Origin: Rhodocyclaceae bacterium
GTDB lineage: Bacteria > Pseudomonadota > Gammaproteobacteria > Burkholderiales > Usitatibacteraceae
Assembly: GCA_020247545.1 (NCBI GenBank)
Contig: JADCIX010000011.1
Location: forward strand, 106,596-170,595
Length of the DNA stretch: 64,000 nucleotides
Reading direction: 5' to 3'
A model generated the notes under the pieces. It ran no database searches, was not told the origin of the DNA, and was given only the letters and a program-made list of their open reading frames with translations. The stretch's first letter is position 1. Every line of letters begins with the position of its first letter. This document shows, one piece after another, positions 1 through 8,077 of the stretch. A program made the position numbers and the translations under genes.

Positions 1-2
1 TC

Positions 3-395
3 GGCTGCAGCATGCGCCTCATATCGTGAGGCCTCGCTTTCGGCAACGACACCACGCGCCGTACGCACACCGGGCATTTGCAACGGGACGCCGATCTCGG
101 CCTCCCACTCGCGTGCGCCAGCATTTTGGTTCCAGCGGTCTGTTTTCTGGCTCACGGAAACACGCGGTGCATCGGCCATCCATGATGCGGCGATGTCGCG
201 CTTTGCCGCACTTTCATCCAGACGCGCGGCGCGCGCTTGTGATACCGGGTGACGAGCCCAAGCACTTTCTATCGCATCTTTAAGTGTGGGCGCGGCGTGT
301 ATGTTGGTGCTGAAGCTGCTGCTGAACAGCACCACCACCGCAACCATAAAAGTAGGTGGCGCAATTGACGCTGGTGCATAAAAATTGAATCGCAT
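3..395 (-). CDS. czcC: CzcC/TolC-family outer membrane efflux protein, N-terminal part
   Basis: The reverse strand is open from an ATG at 395 to the window edge (131 codons) and the gene continues outside. It starts with a hydrophobic signal-like segment ending around NIHAAP, then an alpha-helical stretch (LKDAIESAWARHPVSQ) typical of the first helix of outer membrane efflux proteins. A good ribosome binding site (GGAGAG) lies just before the ATG. It follows czcI on the same strand, as in czcICBA cobalt-zinc-cadmium operons, so it is probably the outer membrane channel of an RND metal pump. The family call is firm; the metal specificity is inferred from neighbours. Confidence 0.75.
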   Translation of the reverse strand, partial: MRFNFYAPASIAPPTFMVAVVVLFSSSFSTNIHAAPTLKDAIESAWARHPVSQARAARLDESAAKRDIAASWMADAPRVSVSQKTDRWNQNAGAREWEAEIGVPLQMPGVRTARGVVAESEASRYEAHAAA

Positions 396-489
396 CGAAC
401 TCTCCGAAACACAATGGAAGAATCCGGCGGGCACCGTATGGTGCCGGAACTAGGACATCAGTAAGAACTGAAGACGACAGCCCGCCGGG

Positions 490-834
490 TCAGGCGAGCG
501 AGACGATCGGCGGGCGGTGTAGCGGGGAGGGTTGGTGTTGCGCGGCGGACAGCAACAGCGGCACGTCGGTGGGCAGGTCGGATTCGAGCGTGCCTACCGT
601 CAAGGGCGCGTTCAGCAATTTTGCGCAACCGAGATGGCACACGCCGCATTCGACATGACCCGCCGAATTTTCATCGGCATCCGATTTGACCGGCTGGTGG
701 GCTTTGCCGTGATCGTGGTGACCGTAGTGCTCGGTAGTGACGATAACGTCCTCTTCACAATAGGCTGACGCCGCCGCATAGGAAAACTGCAGCGGCAGGA
801 TCAATATCAGCAAGATGGCGAATAGGCGTTTCAT
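490..834 (-). CDS. czcI: CzcI-like periplasmic metal-resistance protein
   Basis: A 114-residue exported protein. The signal peptide (MKRLFAILLILILPLQFSYA) is followed by a short acidic, histidine-rich region (HYGHHDHGKAH) and a Cys pair (CGVCHLGC). This pattern, including the LPLQFS signal core and the CxxCH motif, resembles CzcI of Cupriavidus czc operons, which sits first in the operon and is thought to modulate it. The frame is open further upstream to a TTG at 879, but the start at 834 gives a proper signal peptide. The next gene on this strand is czcC-like. Confidence 0.75.
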   Translation of the reverse strand: MKRLFAILLILILPLQFSYAAASAYCEEDVIVTTEHYGHHDHGKAHQPVKSDADENSAGHVECGVCHLGCAKLLNAPLTVGTLESDLPTDVPLLLSAAQHQPSPLHRPPIVSLA

Positions 835-897
835 AACGAGGGCGATTGTGACATATGAATACATCAAGCCGCAAGGCAAAGATCAAACTCAAGAACT

Positions 898-938
898 GGT
901 GCGGCTTTCAGAGAAAGCACTGCTCTGACTACCGCACC
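898..938. other. Long imperfect hairpin upstream of czcI
   Basis: The arms GGTGCGG (898-904) and CCGCACC (932-938) enclose a second pair CAGAG/CTCTG, separated by a symmetric 4-by-4 internal loop. It lies between the end of the P-type ATPase gene and the start of czcI. No T-run follows on either strand, so it is not a standard terminator. It could be an operator or a leader RNA structure for czcI. Confidence 0.4.
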
Positions 939-1006
939 AAGTGTTAAGTTCCCACCCCGAGCAATGAAGATCTGGAATTGGCAGAAAGCGATATACGTTG
1001 TGGACA

Positions 1007-3217
1007 CTACGCACGGGTGGCGCCTCGCAACAAGCGCAAACCATTGGCCACCACGATCAGACTTGCCCCGGCGTCGGCGAACACGGCCATCCACAGTGTG
1101 CCCTGACCCGTCAGCGTCAAAACAAAGAAAACCGCCTTGATGCCCAGCGCAAATACAATATTCTGCCAAAGCACCTGCGATGTTTTCTTCGACAGACGAA
1201 TGAACTCGGGCAGTTTGCGAAGATCGTCTTGCATCAGCGCCACGTCGGCGGTTTCAATCGCGGTATCGGTACCGGCTGCGCCCATCGCGAAGCCGATGCT
1301 GGACCGCGCCAAGGCGGGTGCATCGTTGACGCCATCACCCACCATGCCGACCAGTCCACGTTCAAGAAAAGTTTCAATCGCGGCCAGTTTGTCGTCGGGC
1401 ATCATGTTGCCGCGTGCATCCGCTATGCCAACTTGCGCGGCCACCGCTTTCGCCGTCTTGTCGTTATCACCCGTTAGCATGATGGTTTCAATGCCCAGCG
1501 ATTTCAGTTCCGCGATAGCGACTTTGCTGGTGTCGCGAATCGTGTCGGCGACGGCAAAAATCGCCAGCGTTTCCGTGTCTGTGGATAAAACGATAGCAGT
1601 CTTGGCTTCCATCTCCAGTCGATCGAGCGCCACTTCCAACTGCGACGAGCGCACTTTCAGCTCTTCCATCAAACGATGGTTGCCCACAAAGTAAGTCACG
1701 CCTTCCAGCGTGCCCTTCACGCCTCGCCCGTGCAACGCTTCAAATTCTTCTACGGCGGCAACGCTGCCCTTGTAACCGCCGACGATGGCGGTTGCAACCG
1801 GGTGGTCGGACAACGTATCTAAGCTGGCGGCGATCCGCAGCGCTTCTTCTTTGCTCATGCCGGCCAAGGCAACCACATCGGTCAGTACCGGTTTGCCGTG
1901 AGTGATGGTGCCGGTCTTGTCCAGCGCCACCGTTTTCAGCTCGCGGCCTTGCTCAAGATAGGTGCCGCCTTTGATCAGGATTCCGCGACGCGCCGCAGCC
2001 GTCAGACCGCTCACGATAGTCACGGGTGTGGAAATCACCAGCGCACAGGGACAAGCAATCACCAGCAACACCAGTGCTTTGTAAATCCAGTCGTACCACG
2101 GCATGCCGAAAGCCAGCGGAGGAACAATTGCCAGCAGCACCGCCAGCACGAACACCACAGGCGTATAGACGCGCGCAAACTTATCGACAAATCGCTGTGT
2201 CGGCGCGCGCTGCCCTTGCGCGGCTTGAATCGATTTGGCGATGCGATCCAGAGTCGTCTCGCCTGTGGCTGCGGTTACGCGAAATTCGAGCACGCCGCGT
2301 TCGTTCAGCGACCCGGCGAACAGGGTGGCACCGACGGTTTTTTCCGCCGGGATACTTTCCCCGGTGATCGGCGCTTGATTGACGCCTGACTGCCCAGAAA
2401 CCACGATGCCATCAAGCGCGATACGCTCGCCGGGCCGCACGCGGACGATCAGACCAACCTCGACCTGATCCGCAGGGACCTCGGACCATGCGCCATCCGC
2501 CTGCTGCACGAAAGCGGTTTCAGGCGCATTCGCCATCAATGCGCGAATCGCATTGCGTGCGCGATCAAGACTCAGGACTTCGATCATCTCGGCGATGCCA
2601 AAGAGCCAAATCACCACCGCCGCTTCCGGCCACTGGCCAATTGCCACCGCGCCAATCACCGCCACCGACATCAGCAAATTGATATTGAGCGTAAACGTCT
2701 TGAGCGCGATCCACCCTTTCTTCAACGTTTCGACGCCGCTGGTAAAAATCGCAGTCAGCGCCAGCACGGCCACTGTAATCGAAGTTTCGTTACCCGTTGT
2801 GTAGGCGACAACCTCGGCGCTAATGGCCGCGATACCGGCCACCGTCATCAATATCCACTGTCGCTTTGAAATGCTTGCGGCCTGATGTTCCTCGGCTGCG
2901 ACAGCCGTTGCGTCTGGTTTTCCAGCGGCCAGCGGAACACCGGCCATACCGATGCTGCTGAGTGCGGTGTCAATTGAACTGACGTTGGTCAACGTGTGGC
3001 CGACGGTGAGGATGCGGTTGAGGAGGTCAAATTCCAATGCCACGACACCCGGAAGACCGCCAATGGCTTTGCGAACAAGGGCCTCTTCGGTCGGGCAATC
3101 CATGTTCTGGATCTTAAAGCGTAGCTCTTTTGCGCCGATTGGCAGCAACGCTGACTCACCTAACGACGCATTGGTCGGTGGTGCACAGCAAGCTGAATCA
3201 TGGTCATGGGCGCTCAT
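1007..3217 (-). CDS. cadA: Cd/Zn/Pb-translocating P1B-type ATPase
   Basis: A 736-residue inner membrane pump that exports Cd(II), Zn(II) or Pb(II) at the cost of ATP. In order: a His/Cys-rich N-terminus (HDHDSACC), a heavy-metal-associated domain with NMDCPTEE (Cys about 41), membrane helices, the CPC metal-binding motif (about residue 391), the phosphorylation motif DKTGTITHG (about 432), and the GDGVNDAPAL hinge motif (about 636). The CPTEE form of the metal domain and the linked CadR regulator favour Cd/Pb/Zn over copper. Length is usual for the ZntA/CadA group. A MerR-type promoter lies directly upstream. The name cadA versus zntA is a matter of convention here. Confidence 0.92.
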   Translation of the reverse strand: MSAHDHDSACCAPPTNASLGESALLPIGAKELRFKIQNMDCPTEEALVRKAIGGLPGVVALEFDLLNRILTVGHTLTNVSSIDTALSSIGMAGVPLAAGKPDATAVAAEEHQAASISKRQWILMTVAGIAAISAEVVAYTTGNETSITVAVLALTAIFTSGVETLKKGWIALKTFTLNINLLMSVAVIGAVAIGQWPEAAVVIWLFGIAEMIEVLSLDRARNAIRALMANAPETAFVQQADGAWSEVPADQVEVGLIVRVRPGERIALDGIVVSGQSGVNQAPITGESIPAEKTVGATLFAGSLNERGVLEFRVTAATGETTLDRIAKSIQAAQGQRAPTQRFVDKFARVYTPVVFVLAVLLAIVPPLAFGMPWYDWIYKALVLLVIACPCALVISTPVTIVSGLTAAARRGILIKGGTYLEQGRELKTVALDKTGTITHGKPVLTDVVALAGMSKEEALRIAASLDTLSDHPVATAIVGGYKGSVAAVEEFEALHGRGVKGTLEGVTYFVGNHRLMEELKVRSSQLEVALDRLEMEAKTAIVLSTDTETLAIFAVADTIRDTSKVAIAELKSLGIETIMLTGDNDKTAKAVAAQVGIADARGNMMPDDKLAAIETFLERGLVGMVGDGVNDAPALARSSIGFAMGAAGTDTAIETADVALMQDDLRKLPEFIRLSKKTSQVLWQNIVFALGIKAVFFVLTLTGQGTLWMAVFADAGASLIVVANGLRLLRGATRA

Positions 3218-3247
3218 TGAATTTCTCGGTAAAAGTGAATATGCTGT

Positions 3248-3278
3248 ATTTAGAACTCTGGAGCCACACCAGGGTCAA
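3248..3278 (-). promoter_or_regulatory. CadR/PbrR-type promoter-operator of the P-type ATPase
   Basis: On the minus strand TTGACC (3273-3278) and CTAAAT (3248-3253) are separated by exactly 19 bp, the long spacer typical of MerR-family activated promoters. The spacer carries an imperfect dyad (CCTGG / CCAGAG) centred between the boxes. The layout matches the known pbr/cad promoter form TTGACT-19-TTAAAT. The cognate regulator is probably the CadR gene at 4240. Confidence 0.75.
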
Positions 3279-3318
3279 GCTAAATTTGCAACAAGATGAT
3301 TTCTAACGACGAGGATAA

Positions 3319-3837
3319 ATGATGAAGAAAGCTATCTCACAACTGTTGATCCCCGCGGTATCGCTGTTGTCCGGAACTGTGGCGCACGCTCACATTACGC
3401 TTGAACGCAGTAGTTTTGAGGCGGGCACGTGGAACAAGCTGGTGTTGCGCGTCGCGGAAGGCTGCAACGGTGCCAACACGACAAGTATTTCCGTTGAACT
3501 GCCCAAGGGCGTGTACATGCCACGGCCAGCCCCCAAGGCTGGCTGGAAGCTAGACGTCAAACGCGAAAAATTGGACAAGCCAGTTGAGACGCACGGCATG
3601 CAAATCACGGAAGCCATCCGCAGCGCCACATGGTCGGGCGGTAGCTTGCCGGATGACTTTTATGAAGAATTCACGGTATTCGCTCGTGTTCCCACTGAGG
3701 CCGGCAAATATCCGATCAAGGTATCTCAAATCTGCGAAAAGGGCCGCGTCGATTGGCATGAAGTTGCCAAGCCTGGCCAATCGCGTCGCGAGTTGAAAGC
3801 GCCCGCACCGGAACTTGAAGTCATTCCCAAGCAATAA
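3319..3837 (+). CDS. YcnI-like (DUF1775) exported copper-binding protein
   Basis: A 172-residue periplasmic protein. After a signal peptide ending in AHA the mature chain would begin HITLERSSF; an N-terminal His at this point is the copper-ligand feature of the YcnI/DUF1775 family. The conserved RVAEGCNGANTTSISVELPKG segment follows. There is no C-terminal membrane anchor. Two ATGs in a row (3319, 3322) are possible starts after GAGGAT. It is divergent from the P-type ATPase and begins a same-strand run with the YnfA-like gene and cadR, so a role in metal (copper) handling is likely but inferred. Confidence 0.75.
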   Translation: MMKKAISQLLIPAVSLLSGTVAHAHITLERSSFEAGTWNKLVLRVAEGCNGANTTSISVELPKGVYMPRPAPKAGWKLDVKREKLDKPVETHGMQITEAIRSATWSGGSLPDDFYEEFTVFARVPTEAGKYPIKVSQICEKGRVDWHEVAKPGQSRRELKAPAPELEVIPKQ

Positions 3838-3888
3838 TTGACTTCGCCATCGCTGTCGACAATCCAACTCGCCAATACGGACCTCATC

Positions 3889-4224
3889 GTGGATTACTTC
3901 AAAGTTTTGTTGCTGTTTACCGCGACTGCGATTGCCGAAATCGTCGGCTGCTACTTGCCGTATCTTTGGCTAAAGCATGACAAGAGTGTTTGGCTGTTGC
4001 TGCCCGCTTCGTTTTCTTTAGCACTTTTTGTCTGGTTGCTGACGCTGCATCCGGCCGCTGCGGGGCGCGTCTATGCGGCATATGGTGGCGTATATGTCGC
4101 CGTCGCGGTTGGCTGGCTTTGGTTTGTGGATGGGGTGTCGCCTAGTCGATGGGACATCGCAGGCGTGGTGGTCATGTTAACCGGCGCGACGATCATCGCG
4201 TTCCAGCCGCAAAACGCGGCATAA
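3889..4224 (+). CDS. YnfA/UPF0060-family small membrane protein
   Basis: A small four-helix inner membrane protein. The segments [35 protein letters not shown] and the C-terminal [16 protein letters not shown] are characteristic of UPF0060/YnfA, related in fold to small multidrug resistance transporters. The frame is open back to a TTG at 3838, but the GTG at 3889 gives 111 residues, the usual family size, so I prefer it. It lies between the YcnI-like gene and cadR on the same strand. Its substrate is unknown. Confidence 0.8.
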   Translation: MDYFKVLLLFTATAIAEIVGCYLPYLWLKHDKSVWLLLPASFSLALFVWLLTLHPAAAGRVYAAYGGVYVAVAVGWLWFVDGVSPSRWDIAGVVVMLTGATIIAFQPQNAA

Positions 4225-4239
4225 CGAGGAGAGAGAAAC

Positions 4240-4695
4240 ATGCGCATCGGCGAATTGGCTACCGCAACGGATTCAGAGGTAGACACCATCCGCTACTACG
4301 AAAAAATCGGCATTCTGCCAAAGCCGCAGCGTACCGACAGCAACTATCGTCATTACGTCGATCAGCACGTCGAGCGTTTACGATTCGTGCGCCGCTGCCG
4401 CTCGCTGGATATGACATTGGATGAGATTCGCGTGTTGCTACAGTTTCGTGATGCGCCTGAGGCGAATTGTGGTGAGGTAAACGTGTTGTTAGATGAGCAC
4501 ATCGGCCATGTCACCGCTCGTATCGCCGCATTGACCAAGTTGGAAAAGGAATTGCGATCACTGAGAAGACAATGCCGCTCGGTTCAGCGGGCGAAGGACT
4601 GCGGAATCTTGGCTAAAATCGCCAGCAGCAACTCGCCCCCAGCGTCCAATAAACTGAGGAAATCTAAGCCACATATCTCTGGTACGCACCGGTAG
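4240..4695 (+). CDS. cadR: Cd(II)/Pb(II)-responsive MerR-family regulator
   Basis: A 151-residue cytoplasmic regulator. The N-terminal winged helix (MRIGELATATDSEVDTIRYY) is followed by a long dimerisation helix and Cys residues at about 77 (ANCGEVN), 112 (RRQC) and 121 (DCGIL), the metal-site pattern of CadR/PbrR proteins. It starts after a strong GAGGAGAG site. It should act at the 19-bp-spacer promoter at 3248-3278, which drives the ATPase in the other direction. Third in a run with the YcnI-like and YnfA-like genes. Lead versus cadmium preference cannot be told from sequence. Confidence 0.88.
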   Translation: MRIGELATATDSEVDTIRYYEKIGILPKPQRTDSNYRHYVDQHVERLRFVRRCRSLDMTLDEIRVLLQFRDAPEANCGEVNVLLDEHIGHVTARIAALTKLEKELRSLRRQCRSVQRAKDCGILAKIASSNSPPASNKLRKSKPHISGTHR

Positions 4696-5267
4696 CGTTC
4701 GCCATCAGCGTTGAAAGGTTGTGGTGACTGTGGCCATATTTCTCAACCGGCGACAGATCAAATACAAACCCCTGTATCGACTGGCGATTCCACGGACCTT
4801 TGCTTGGAAATGCCCGTCTCTTAATGGGTTTGCTAGTTTGCGAAAACTCAGGAAACACCAAGCCTCAGAGTTAATTTGTTTTCAGCCGGTAGCCATTTGA
4901 TCTGAGTCGTCTAGGACCTGTCGCGATCAAACGAATGTCTGCTATCGGGAAAATCCTAGGACCGCAATGGGTCAGACTCGGCGGTTCCCGCAGGAAAAAA
5001 GCGGTCATTCCTCAAACGCTTTCTTGGGCAAAAGTAACTTACGACATTCGCATCTGCGCAGAGCGGACAGCCGCTTAACCATGGGCAATTTTCCGTAAAG
5101 CGCACTAACTCTTGGTAATGCTATACAAGCAAACCTTAACCGCGTTTTTCGGCGCGCATATCTCTTGACCGCAACCGATTTCGCCGATACGATGTTCACA
5201 AGTTTCAGCAATACTTCGCGTTGCAAGCAACCCATTTCGTAGTCCGCAATTCGAATTGATTGATGTT
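4696..5267. other. Intergenic stretch without a supported gene
   Basis: About 570 bases between cadR and the small transcription unit at 5268. I see no convincing coding frame, RNA gene or repeat. A 180-codon reverse frame (5005-5547) runs through part of it but has no recognisable domain and crosses the terminator at 5530-5569. The left boundary of the accessory island may lie here. Confidence 0.5.
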
Positions 5268-5297
5268 TTGTTGGTCGCTGCTTCACTCTGCTACGAT
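5268..5297 (+). promoter_or_regulatory. Possible sigma-70 promoter of the 5.3-kb unit
   Basis: TTGTTG (5268-5273) and TACGAT (5292-5297) are separated by 18 bp. They precede a short open frame at 5333 and a strong terminator at 5530-5569, which together suggest a transcript of about 260 bases. Confidence 0.35.
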
Positions 5298-5332
5298 GAT
5301 CACAAGCACCACATTTTGATTTCTTAACCACC

Positions 5333-5503
5333 ATGAAAACCCCCGTCCTCCAATCCAAAAATTCGATGATTGCCGCCGCGCATAGAAGCGCAATGGCTGG
5401 CATCGCCTCGACCACCACCGTCGCGACCACATCGGTCAGCGCGTGGGAGTTGGTCGCACTGATATCGATACGATCGGGCATTGGGAGAACGCGGATGGCG
5501 TAG
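5333..5503 (+). CDS. Possible 56-residue protein, or part of a small RNA
   Basis: An ATG at 5333 opens a 56-codon frame starting MKTPVLQSKNSMIAAAH, rich in Ala, Thr and Ser, ending in TAG at 5501-5503. It has no clear ribosome binding site and I do not recognise the product. It sits between a possible promoter (5268-5297) and a strong terminator (5530-5569), so the region is probably transcribed, but the transcript may be non-coding. Another frame (about 5388-5620) also looks open but has no start codon. Confidence 0.25.
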   Translation: MKTPVLQSKNSMIAAAHRSAMAGIASTTTVATTSVSAWELVALISIRSGIGRTRMA

Positions 5504-5529
5504 ATACGCCACCTCAGTTCACACACACC

Positions 5530-5569
5530 AAACGCCCGGTTGCTCACGCACCGGGCGTTTTTGTTTTTG
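5530..5569 (+). terminator. Rho-independent terminator before the tRNA-like gene
   Basis: A perfect 11-bp stem AAACGCCCGGT/ACCGGGCGTTT with a 9-base loop, followed by a T-rich tract (to 5569). It ends only 6 bases before the tRNA-like sequence, leaving no room for a promoter between them; the downstream RNA and genes must depend on read-through or on processing. Confidence 0.85.
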
Positions 5570-5574
5570 TACTT

Positions 5575-5666
5575 AGCCCATTAGCTCAGCGGTAGAGCGG
5601 CGGATTTCTACCCCGTAGCGCCAGATAAGCGGCAGGTCGTCGGTTCGAATCCGACATGGGCGACCA
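5575..5666 (+). tRNA. tRNA-like RNA with an abnormal anticodon region
   Basis: The acceptor stem (5575-5581 with 5656-5662; six pairs plus an A-G mismatch at the end), D-arm (GCTC/GAGC), T-arm (GTCGG TTCGAAT CCGAC) and an encoded ACCA end are all clear. The 40 bases between D- and T-arms are not a normal anticodon arm. Forced into a cloverleaf they give a weak stem GCGGA/CCCGT with loop TTTCTAC (anticodon TCT, Arg) and a 22-base variable region. A stronger alternative is an 8-bp hairpin, GGCG + CTAC paired with GTAG + CGCC (5599-5622), with a 5-base bulge and a 3-base loop. It ends 16 bases before the AAA+ gene. It could be a tRNA pseudogene, an island attachment relic or a tRNA mimic. Confidence 0.55.
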
Positions 5667-5682
5667 AATTTGAAAGACTGTT

Positions 5683-7191
5683 ATGAATACTAAAAAAATC
5701 TATGTCAGTGGTTTGAACATCAGCTTCTACCCAGACGAAAGCGTCATCTTCCGTCCGAGCGCGGTCGCGCGCTTGTTCGAGCAGTACCGCGACTTCTTCC
5801 TAGATGACTTCTTTATCGATGGCCCTGTCACAACACTTACCTTTGATTTCCTTTCGATGGTCTTGAAGGCGCTGAACAAGGACGGATACAACGGCGTCGT
5901 CTACCTCACGCGCGTCAACAAAGTTGATCCGAAAAATCTTATCCCGAGGGTCGGTTTCGTCCTGCCTGAAAAAACAGGACGCTACAGTCGCGGCAAGCTT
6001 GCCTGTGAAGTGGATGAACTGCTGACCAAAATCGCGATGGACATGGTCATGGAGCACACGGACGTCGCCATGGACGAGAACGTCAAAGTACCCAGCGGCG
6101 AGATGTCGCAGCTGAAGAAGTCGCCGCTGCCGCTAGGCATGGACGCGCCAAGCGATGATGAGGCAGTTGCGCGCGGTCATGACTTGGATAAGCAACTTCA
6201 GCCCGGCACGCTTTGGGAATACGACGTCGACCCCGAGTCACAGATGCACAAGATTTTCGACTCCAAGAAGTTGTCCGAGCGCGTCAAGCAGCTGTCGACG
6301 ATGACTTCTAGCCACGAAAAGTATTACGCGAAGCAATTGGAAGAGCTTCTCAAGTCCGGCAATTTGCGGCCGGTGGGACTCGCCCCTCCTGTTGAAAAAA
6401 TTGAGCAGTTGGCGTTGAAGTTCCCCAACATGACCGAGGTGGTCGAGCGGGTCGCTGATTCGGTGCGCCTGGCGCACCGCGGTGACGGCACGTTTCGTTT
6501 TGAGTCTCTGCTGCTGCTGGGGCCGCCCGGTGTGGGCAAGACGCATTTTGCCAAAGCGCTGGCGGCGGTAGCGGGCGTCAACTTCACGACGGTGCATATG
6601 GAAACTGCTTCGACAGGGTGGCTGTTGGCAGGGCTTGATCGCGGCTGGTCCAATGGCAGGATGGGCAGAGTCGCGAAGATGTTGACCATGCTCGACTCGG
6701 CAAATCCTATCTTCCTTGTGGACGAGGTCGACAAAGCCACTGGGGGCCGATACGACCCGATTTCGGCGTTGTATTCGCTCTTAGAACGCCACACAGCGCG
6801 CACGTTTCAGGATGAGTTTCTGGAAGTCGAGATGGATGCGAGTCGCATCAATTGGATTCTCACGGCCAATGATGTGAAGCGGATGCAGAAGCCCTTGTTG
6901 AGCCGGATGGTCGTGATTGAGGTGCCTGCCCCCACACGGGAGCAGTGCCTATCGATCGCAGCAGGGATTTATGCCGAACTGCGCGAGTTCTACGACTGGG
7001 GCGAGTACTTCGATCCCACGCCGCCGGCGGATGTGATGGAACAGATCAGCGTGTGTTCGCCACGCATCATGAAACAACTGCTGTTGGAAGCCTTCGGCCG
7101 CGCCTCGCGCAACGATCGCACCACCCTGTTAGCAGACGATATCAACAAAAACCTATTACCAAAACGCGAAACCGTACTGGGGTTCACATGA
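5683..7191 (+). CDS. Lon-like AAA+ ATPase without protease domain
   Basis: A 502-residue cytoplasmic protein. Residues 1-250 are not recognisable to me. The AAA+ module follows, with Walker A GPPGVGKTHF (about 279-288), Walker B FLVDEVDK (about 343-350), a sensor-1-like ILTAND and an arginine-finger-like LLSRM. The order resembles the Lon ATPase domain, but no protease domain follows. It starts 16 bases after the tRNA-like gene (weak GAAAG site) and its stop overlaps the start of the phosphoesterase gene (ATGA, 7188-7191), so the two are probably made together. A remodelling or sensing role in a defence or RNA-handling cassette is inference. Confidence 0.75.
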   Translation: MNTKKIYVSGLNISFYPDESVIFRPSAVARLFEQYRDFFLDDFFIDGPVTTLTFDFLSMVLKALNKDGYNGVVYLTRVNKVDPKNLIPRVGFVLPEKTGRYSRGKLACEVDELLTKIAMDMVMEHTDVAMDENVKVPSGEMSQLKKSPLPLGMDAPSDDEAVARGHDLDKQLQPGTLWEYDVDPESQMHKIFDSKKLSERVKQLSTMTSSHEKYYAKQLEELLKSGNLRPVGLAPPVEKIEQLALKFPNMTEVVERVADSVRLAHRGDGTFRFESLLLLGPPGVGKTHFAKALAAVAGVNFTTVHMETASTGWLLAGLDRGWSNGRMGRVAKMLTMLDSANPIFLVDEVDKATGGRYDPISALYSLLERHTARTFQDEFLEVEMDASRINWILTANDVKRMQKPLLSRMVVIEVPAPTREQCLSIAAGIYAELREFYDWGEYFDPTPPADVMEQISVCSPRIMKQLLLEAFGRASRNDRTTLLADDINKNLLPKRETVLGFT

Positions 7192-7976
7192 ACATGAATA
7201 CAACTATCCCGAAACCAAAGATCTTCTTTTGTGGCGACAACCACAGCCACTTCAAACACATCGTTGAGGCGGTGCGCGAGCACCAGCCCGATGCCATCGT
7301 GCTGCTCGGCGATATTGAGGCCAAGCAACCGCTCGAAATGGAATTGGCACCGCTCCTCGGCAAAACCGATATCCGGTTCATCCACGGCAATCACGATACC
7401 GACTCGGAGGAAAACTGGCGGTATCTCGCCCACTCGCGCTTGGGGCATCTAAACCTTCATGCGCGCGTGGAGACGGTGGCCGGCGTGCGGATTGCCGGCT
7501 TGGGCGGCATCTTCCGCGGCAAGGTGTGGCGGCCGTGGGAGACCAAGTACTTCGATACGTACGAAGCGTTGTCGAAGGATGTTGAACAACGACAGCTAGA
7601 AGACAAGTGGTCCAAGCAGCGGGCGGAGACAACACTACTCACTAACTCGTCGACGATCTTTCCAGCGGTCTACGACGCGCTATCTAAGCTGCGCGCGGAC
7701 GTGCTGGTGGTTCACGAAGCACCGTCGTGCCACCCCCACGGCTTTGATGCGATTGATCTTCTAGCGCAATCGATGGGGGCGAAGACCGTCTTCCACGGCC
7801 ACCACCACGACCGGCTGGACTATCAGTCGTCATTCGACAAGCTGGGCTTTCGTACGTACGGCGTCGGATTCTGCGGGATTACCGACCTTGAGGGAAAGGT
7901 TGTTCTGGCCGGCGACATGGACGACGTCCGCCTGCGGACGAGTCCTTATGACCAAGAAGATAAGGGGGAGTCATGA
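7188..7976 (+). CDS. Calcineurin-like metallophosphoesterase 1
   Basis: A 262-residue metal-dependent phosphoesterase. The family motifs are in order: GDNHSHF near the N-terminus, LLGDIE, HGNHDTD, VVHEAPS and FHGHHHD. No signal peptide, so cytoplasmic. The first motif has N where DxH is usual (D-N-H), still keeping Asp and His. It overlaps the AAA+ gene by 4 bases. The substrate (nucleic acid, nucleotide or phosphoprotein) cannot be told. Its frame is open further upstream inside the AAA+ gene, but the ATGA overlap is the natural start. Confidence 0.8.
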   Translation: MNMNTTIPKPKIFFCGDNHSHFKHIVEAVREHQPDAIVLLGDIEAKQPLEMELAPLLGKTDIRFIHGNHDTDSEENWRYLAHSRLGHLNLHARVETVAGVRIAGLGGIFRGKVWRPWETKYFDTYEALSKDVEQRQLEDKWSKQRAETTLLTNSSTIFPAVYDALSKLRADVLVVHEAPSCHPHGFDAIDLLAQSMGAKTVFHGHHHDRLDYQSSFDKLGFRTYGVGFCGITDLEGKVVLAGDMDDVRLRTSPYDQEDKGES

Positions 7977-8077
7977 GCATATCCATCCCCGCTAAACGTC
8001 GCGGTGAGTCGCAATTCACCTCACGAACCAGTCAATCCAAATTTCAATTCAACAACACATTGAAGGAAACATCATGA
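7973..8077 (+). CDS. Possible 34-residue linking protein
   Basis: A 34-codon frame (MSISIPAKRRGESQF...) whose ATG overlaps the stop of phosphoesterase 1 (ATGA, 7973-7976) and whose TGA overlaps the ATG of the next gene (ATGA, 8074-8077). A very strong AGGGGGAG site precedes it. The product is basic and polar with no known domain. It may be a real small protein or only serve to couple translation along the operon. Confidence 0.4.
   Translation: MSISIPAKRRGESQFTSRTSQSKFQFNNTLKETS

Noticed and set aside
1898..2389. Forward frame of 163 codons opposite the P-type ATPase
   Set aside because: Shadow of a clearly coding gene on the other strand.
5005..5547. 180-codon reverse frame in the gap after cadR
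   Set aside because: No known domain, unnatural composition, and it runs over the forward terminator and small unit; no good ribosome site.
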